NCBI RefSeq assembly: GCF_030756675.1
Contig: NZ_JAVBXD010000015.1
Location: forward strand, 25,933 to 89,932
From: Bacillus multifaciens
GTDB taxonomy: Bacteria; Bacillota; Bacilli; Bacillales; Bacillaceae_G
DNA length: 64,000 nt
Reading direction: 5' to 3'
Shown here: positions 62,900 through 64,000 of the stretch, piece by piece
How positions within the stretch are numbered: the first letter of the stretch is position 1
How the letters are laid out: each line of letters opens with the position of its first letter
Translations under genes and position numbers: made by a program
The notes under the pieces: generated by a model
Seen by the model: only the letters and a program-made list of their open reading frames with translations
Database searches by the model: none
What the model was told of the DNA's origin: nothing

Positions 62900-63871
62900 G
62901 TGAGCGATTTATTTACAACAGTAAAAGAAAAAGTTCAAGGTAAAGGTATTTCTATCGTACTTCCTGAAGGTACTGATGAAAGAATTTTAGGCGCTGCAGA
63001 GCGTTTAGCAAAAGAAGAATTAGTAAAACCAATCTTAGTTGGTAATAAGGAAGAAATTAGCGCGAAAGCTGCTAGCATGAACTTAACATTAGCAGGTGTT
63101 GATATTTATGACCCAGCTACATACGAAGAAATGGATGCAATGGTAGCATCTTTCGTTGAACGCCGTAAAGGTAAAGCGACAGAAGAAGCTGCTCGTGAAA
63201 TCTTAAAAGACGAAAACTATTTCGGTACTATGCTTGTACACATGGGCAAAGCACACGGTTTAGTAAGCGGTGCAGCTCATTCTACAGCTGATACAGTTCG
63301 TCCAGCACTTCAAATCATTAAAACAAAACCAGGCGTTACAAAAACTTCTGGCGTGTTTATCATGGTACGTGGCGATGAGAAGTATGTATTTGCTGACTGC
63401 GCAATCAACATTGCACCAAACAGCCAAGATTTAGCTGAGATTGGTATTGAAAGTGCAAAAACTGCTGAATTATTTGGTATTGACCCACGCGTTGCAATGT
63501 TAAGCTTCTCTACAAAAGGTTCTGCGAAATCTCCAGAAACAGAGAAAGTTGTAGAAGCAACTCGCATCGCGAAAGAAATGGCTCCTGAATTAACATTAGA
63601 CGGTGAATTCCAATTTGACGCTGCATTCGTACCATCTGTAGCAGAAAAGAAAGCACCAGGTTCTGTTATTAAAGGTGACGCTAACGTATTCGTATTCCCA
63701 AGCTTAGAAGCTGGTAATATTGGCTACAAAATTGCACAACGCTTAGGTAACTTCGAAGCAGTGGGACCAATCTTACAAGGCTTAAACATGCCAGTAAATG
63801 ATTTATCTCGCGGTTGTAATGAAGAAGAAGTGTACAAGCTTGCTTTAATTACAGCAGCACAAGCACTATAA
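62900..63871 (+). CDS. pta: phosphate acetyltransferase
   Basis: Converts acetyl-CoA and phosphate to acetyl phosphate in the acetate overflow pathway; 323 aa, the short Bacillus form without a DRTGG domain. Motifs: VLPEGTDERILGAAERL, GAAHSTADTVRPALQIIKT, FADCAINIAPNSQDLAEI, MLSFSTKGSAKSPETEKV and VFPSLEAGNIGYKIAQRLG. GTG start with AGGAGGG 7 nt upstream. Codon use is strongly biased as in highly expressed genes. Own terminator follows. Confidence 0.97.
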   Translation: MSDLFTTVKEKVQGKGISIVLPEGTDERILGAAERLAKEELVKPILVGNKEEISAKAASMNLTLAGVDIYDPATYEEMDAMVASFVERRKGKATEEAAREILKDENYFGTMLVHMGKAHGLVSGAAHSTADTVRPALQIIKTKPGVTKTSGVFIMVRGDEKYVFADCAINIAPNSQDLAEIGIESAKTAELFGIDPRVAMLSFSTKGSAKSPETEKVVEATRIAKEMAPELTLDGEFQFDAAFVPSVAEKKAPGSVIKGDANVFVFPSLEAGNIGYKIAQRLGNFEAVGPILQGLNMPVNDLSRGCNEEEVYKLALITAAQAL

Positions 63872-63877
63872 TGATGA

Positions 63878-63909
63878 AAAAAAGCCCTGCAAATGCAGGG
63901 CTTTTTTCA
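63878..63909 (+). terminator. terminator of pta
   Basis: AAAAAGCCCTGC / GCAGGGCTTTTT with an AAAT loop. Confidence 0.93.
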
Positions 63910-63957
63910 TACTGTTGAAAAACAATCTAGTCAATAGACAAAAACTAAAAATTTAGA

Positions 63958-63998
63958 TAAAATCTCCTCGTGAATGAAATGAAGCGAGGAGATTTTTT
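63958..63998. terminator. second hairpin downstream of pta
   Basis: AAATCTCCTCG / CGAGGAGATTT with a 14-nt loop and T-run. It probably ends the next gene beyond the window edge. Confidence 0.75.
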
Positions 63999-64000
63999 AT

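Overview
The window is a piece of a low-GC Firmicutes chromosome, almost certainly the Bacillus cereus group. The order gdpP-rplI-dnaB-purA-(tRNAs)-walRKHIJ-htrA-CxxH/CxxC-rlmH is the conserved origin-proximal left arm of Bacillus chromosomes. Short dispersed repeats of the bcr type and sporulation genes (gerQ, cwlJ) fit the same group. Two near-perfect parS sites and a dense DnaA-box cluster agree with an origin-proximal location; with this gene orientation the replication origin should lie to the left.

Layout. 1-4.6 kb: c-di-AMP phosphodiesterase GdpP (5' end outside the window), ribosomal protein L9, replicative helicase DnaB and adenylosuccinate synthetase PurA. 4.75-5.2 kb: four tRNA genes (Lys, Glu, Asp, Phe). 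5.3-12.8 kb: the essential WalRK cell-wall two-component operon with walH, walI, walJ and an HtrA protease, then a tiny CxxH/CxxC protein and the rRNA methyltransferase RlmH with a run of DnaA boxes across their junction. 13-16 kb: a repeat-flanked pair of membrane glycosyltransferase genes. 16.4-18.5 kb: an AI-2E-family transporter and a fused MsrA-MsrB.

18.6-33.4 kb is the most accessory part: two paralogous GT-C membrane proteins, an ABC-F ATPase, a GT2 glycosyltransferase with a Wzx-type flippase, a hotdog thioesterase, the HemAT globin-coupled chemoreceptor, a TRIC-type channel, and a Wzy-like polymerase/ligase, GT4 and TagA/WecG cluster. These look like surface polysaccharide assembly functions. 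33.6-42.9 kb holds a niacin-type MFS transporter, an orphan and chemically atypical LytTR response regulator in front of cstA and a YbdD-like small gene, a 5TMR-GGDEF diguanylate cyclase, pdxK, a ClC channel and a MaoC-like hydratase. 43-48.8 kb is amino-acid synthesis from homoserine: a SAM-I riboswitch controls metY-metA, followed by a separate hom-thrC-thrB operon. 48.8-64 kb: YczE-like membrane protein, LacI regulator, SGNH hydrolase with an ABC exporter, ung, a HAD phosphatase, an NCS2 permease divergent from a K+ channel, ywdI-ywdK, the spore germination pair cwlJ-gerQ, a D,D-carboxypeptidase, hemQ, and pta.

I see no prophage, CRISPR array, transposase gene or new multi-gene defence system. 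The unusual signals are at the DNA level (DnaA-box cluster, parS sites, repeats that donate stop codons to neighbouring genes, a palindrome over the hom promoter) and in the orphan LytTR-CstA locus.
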